Part shown: piece after piece, positions 15,598 through 17,650 of the stretch
How positions within the stretch are numbered: position 1 is the stretch's first letter
Layout of the letters: each line of letters opens with the position of its first letter
NCBI GenBank assembly: GCA_946481735.1
Contig: CAMLOU010000091.1
Location: 1 to 17,650, forward strand
Length of the DNA stretch: 17,650 nucleotides
From: an uncultured Cellvibrio sp.
GTDB taxonomy: Bacteria > Pseudomonadota > Gammaproteobacteria > Pseudomonadales > Cellvibrionaceae
Direction: 5' to 3'
The notes under the pieces: generated by a model
Databases searched by the model: none
What the model saw: the letters and a program-made list of their open reading frames with translations, nothing else
What the model was told of the DNA's origin: nothing
Translations under genes and position numbers: made by a program

Positions 15598-17650
15598 TGT
15601 CTGCTGATTTTTTATTGGAACTGGGCACCGAAGAACTGCCACCCAAAGCCCTGAAAACCCTGATCGCCGCGCTGGAAGAAAATATCGCTGCGGGTTTGCA
15701 AGCTCAGGAGCTGACTTACACTGCAATAAAATCTTTTGCTGCGCCACGCCGTTTGGCGATCATCGTTGAAGAGTTGATCGAGGCTACACCGCAAAAGGAA
15801 CTGGTTGTGTGGGGCCCGCCAAAAACCGTGGCCTTTGATGGCGCTGGCAAGCCCACCAAAGCGGCCATTGCGTTTGCCGAGAAAAACAATATCGCTGTCG
15901 ACGCATTAACAACGGAAAGCGATGGCAAAGTAGAAAAACTCGTTGCGCGCGTAACCACCGAAGGCAAGGAAACCTGCAGCCTGTTGGGCGACATCGTGGA
16001 AACCGCATTTGCCAAATTACCCATCGCCAAGCGTATGCGCTGGGGCGCAAAACGAACCGAATTTGTGCGCCCGGCTCACTGGCTGGTGATGCTCTACGGC
16101 TACGACATTGTGGACGCCACCGTTCTCGGCCTGCGCGCCAATCGCTGCACGCGCGGCCATCGCTTCCATTACAACCAGGAGCTACAACTGGAAAGTGCGG
16201 AAGAATACCTGCACAAGTTGAAGACTATCGGTTACGTGCTGGTCGACATGAACGAGCGGCGCGAACTGATCAAACAACAGGTTGAAGCCGAAGCGAAAAA
16301 AGTGGGCGGTGTCGCGGTCATTGATGCGGACCTGCTCGACGAAGTGACTGCTCTGGTGGAGTGGCCGGTGGCCTTGACCGGTAATTTTGAAAAACGTTTT
16401 CTGGATGTGCCCGCCGAAGCCCTGATTGCCTCGATGAAGGAACACCAGAAATATTTCCATGTGGTCGATAACAAAGGCAAACTCCTGCCGCACTTTATTA
16501 CTGTGGCCAATATCGAAAGTAAAAATCCCGCGCTGGTGATTGACGGTAACGAACGCGTGATTCGCCCGCGCTTATCCGATGCGGCCTTCTTTTTTGAAAC
16601 CGATAAAAAAGTTACCTTGGAGTCTCTGCGTGAGCGTTTGAAGACTATTGTGTTTCAAGCGCAACTCGGCACGATTTACGAGAAAACCGAACGCGTCGCC
16701 GCGCTGGCGGTTTATATCGCCGGGCAATTAAAAGCCGATAAACAACTGGCTGAGCGCGCCGGGCAATTGTGCAAGTCGGATCTGGTCACCAACATGGTGG
16801 GCGAGTTCGACAATATGCAGGGCATCGCCGGTTATTACTACGCATTGAATGACGGTGAAAACGCTGACGTCGCGGCGGCGATGAACGAACAATACCTGCC
16901 GCGTTTTGCCGGTGATGAATTACCCGCAACAACGACCGGCGCCATCATTGCACTGGCGGATCGTCTCGACACCATCTCCGGTATCTTTGGCATTGGCCAA
17001 CAACCCACCGGCTCCAAAGATCCTTTCGCGTTGCGGCGCGCCAGTATTTCGGTGTTGCGTATTCTGGTGGAGAAAAAACTCAACCTGGACCTGCGCGACC
17101 TGTTGAATTTTGCCAAGTCGCAGCACAAAGCCTTGACTGTTGGTGACGAGCTGGTGGACACCGTGCTGGGTTATATGCTCGACCGTTTCCGCGCGTTTTA
17201 TGAAGACGCACAGATTCCGGCGGAGGTGTTCCAGGCGGTCAACGCGAAGCAAATCAGTGTGCCCCTGGATATCGATCTGCGTGTAAAAGCCGTTTTCGAA
17301 TTCAGCAAATTGCCTCAGGCCCAAGCCCTGGCGGCCGCGAATAAACGCGTCTCCAATATCCTCAGCAAACAAGCCGGCGAGATTGACGCTGCATTAAATT
17401 CCGACCTGTTAGTAGAAGAAGCCGAGAAAAATCTGGCCAAAGCCGTTATCGCTAAAGCCAGTGTGGTTGCACCTCTGTACGTTGCGCACAAATATACGGA
17501 AGCGCTTGCCAGCCTCGCCGACTTGCAGCAACCCGTGGACAGTTTCTTCGACAACGTCATGGTGATGTGCGATAACCCGGCGCTGCAACAAAATCGCCTG
17601 GCGCTGTTACAGCAACTGCGCGGATTGTTCTTGGAAGTGGCTGATATTTC
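15597..17650 (+). CDS. glyS: Glycyl-tRNA synthetase beta subunit (last few codons beyond right edge)
   Basis: tRNA-binding partner of GlyQ. I translated it from the ATG at 15597: 684 codons are present without interruption, ending GLFLEVADI. E. coli GlyS is 689 residues and ends with a similar RVADISLLQ, so only about four or five codons and the stop are missing. Family landmarks include FLLELGTEELPPKAL at the N-terminus, FAAPRRLAI, MRWGAKRTEFVRPAHWLV near 140-160, SMKEHQKYF, IRPRLSDAAFFFETDKK, the HD-like region around LVTNMVGEFDNMQGIAGYYY, PTGSKDPFALRRASISVLRI, and a C-terminal anticodon-binding-like domain (LAAANKRVSNIL onwards). It overlaps the glyQ stop by one base. No frameshift or missing block was found. 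Confidence 0.97.
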   Translation, partial: MSADFLLELGTEELPPKALKTLIAALEENIAAGLQAQELTYTAIKSFAAPRRLAIIVEELIEATPQKELVVWGPPKTVAFDGAGKPTKAAIAFAEKNNIAVDALTTESDGKVEKLVARVTTEGKETCSLLGDIVETAFAKLPIAKRMRWGAKRTEFVRPAHWLVMLYGYDIVDATVLGLRANRCTRGHRFHYNQELQLESAEEYLHKLKTIGYVLVDMNERRELIKQQVEAEAKKVGGVAVIDADLLDEVTALVEWPVALTGNFEKRFLDVPAEALIASMKEHQKYFHVVDNKGKLLPHFITVANIESKNPALVIDGNERVIRPRLSDAAFFFETDKKVTLESLRERLKTIVFQAQLGTIYEKTERVAALAVYIAGQLKADKQLAERAGQLCKSDLVTNMVGEFDNMQGIAGYYYALNDGENADVAAAMNEQYLPRFAGDELPATTTGAIIALADRLDTISGIFGIGQQPTGSKDPFALRRASISVLRILVEKKLNLDLRDLLNFAKSQHKALTVGDELVDTVLGYMLDRFRAFYEDAQIPAEVFQAVNAKQISVPLDIDLRVKAVFEFSKLPQAQALAAANKRVSNILSKQAGEIDAALNSDLLVEEAEKNLAKAVIAKASVVAPLYVAHKYTEALASLADLQQPVDSFFDNVMVMCDNPALQQNRLALLQQLRGLFLEVADI

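Overview
The window looks like chromosomal DNA of a gammaproteobacterium. Protein sequences and gene order resemble the origin-proximal block of Pseudomonas and relatives such as Cellvibrio (glyS-glyQ-acyltransferase ... trkA-rsmB-fmt-def-LysM gene-dprA-tsaC-hemF). The organism assignment is inference from recalled synteny; no search was run. Almost all of the window is coding. There are no rRNA or tRNA genes, CRISPR arrays, transposases or phage genes that I can see.

Layout. Bases 1-3494 are a leftward block: LysM secreted protein, dprA (DNA-uptake recombination mediator), tsaC (tRNA t6A synthesis) and hemF (heme synthesis, cut by the left edge). A divergent intergenic region (3495-3806) separates it from a rightward block at 3807-9662: def and fmt (formyl-methionine cycle of translation initiation), rsmB (16S rRNA m5C methylation), then trkA and trkH (K+ uptake regulator and channel). 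A leftward block at 9740-14323 holds an ATP-grasp amidoligase-like protein, a membrane protein with a degenerate transglutaminase domain plus a helical membrane domain, a retropepsin-like lipoprotein, and a separate LpxL/HtrB-type acyltransferase. Rightward glyQ-glyS (glycyl-tRNA synthetase alpha and beta) run to the right edge, where glyS lacks only its last few codons.

How the genes fit together. Most are housekeeping genes of translation (def, fmt, tsaC, rsmB, glyQS), cofactor synthesis (hemF), envelope (LysM protein, acyltransferase) and ion homeostasis (trkAH). The least understood part is the three-gene set at 9740-13205. Its reading frames overlap by 4 nt at both junctions (ATGA and GTGA), which points to one translationally coupled pathway: a cytoplasmic peptide-bond-forming ligase, an inner-membrane protein with a periplasmic non-catalytic transglutaminase fold, and a lipid-anchored periplasmic aspartyl protease. 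The families are known as a conserved set, but substrate and product cannot be read from the sequence.

Non-coding structure. Two strong intrinsic terminators sit just after the LysM gene and just after def, so each arm of the divergent pair is closed after one gene and dprA and fmt lie directly behind a terminator. A 106-bp compound inverted repeat lies between the acyltransferase and glyQ, a 26-bp palindrome lies between convergent trkH and the ATP-grasp gene, and an 18-nt tandem repeat lies inside the protease gene. The trkA leader has a hairpin and a small ORF overlapping the trkA start.
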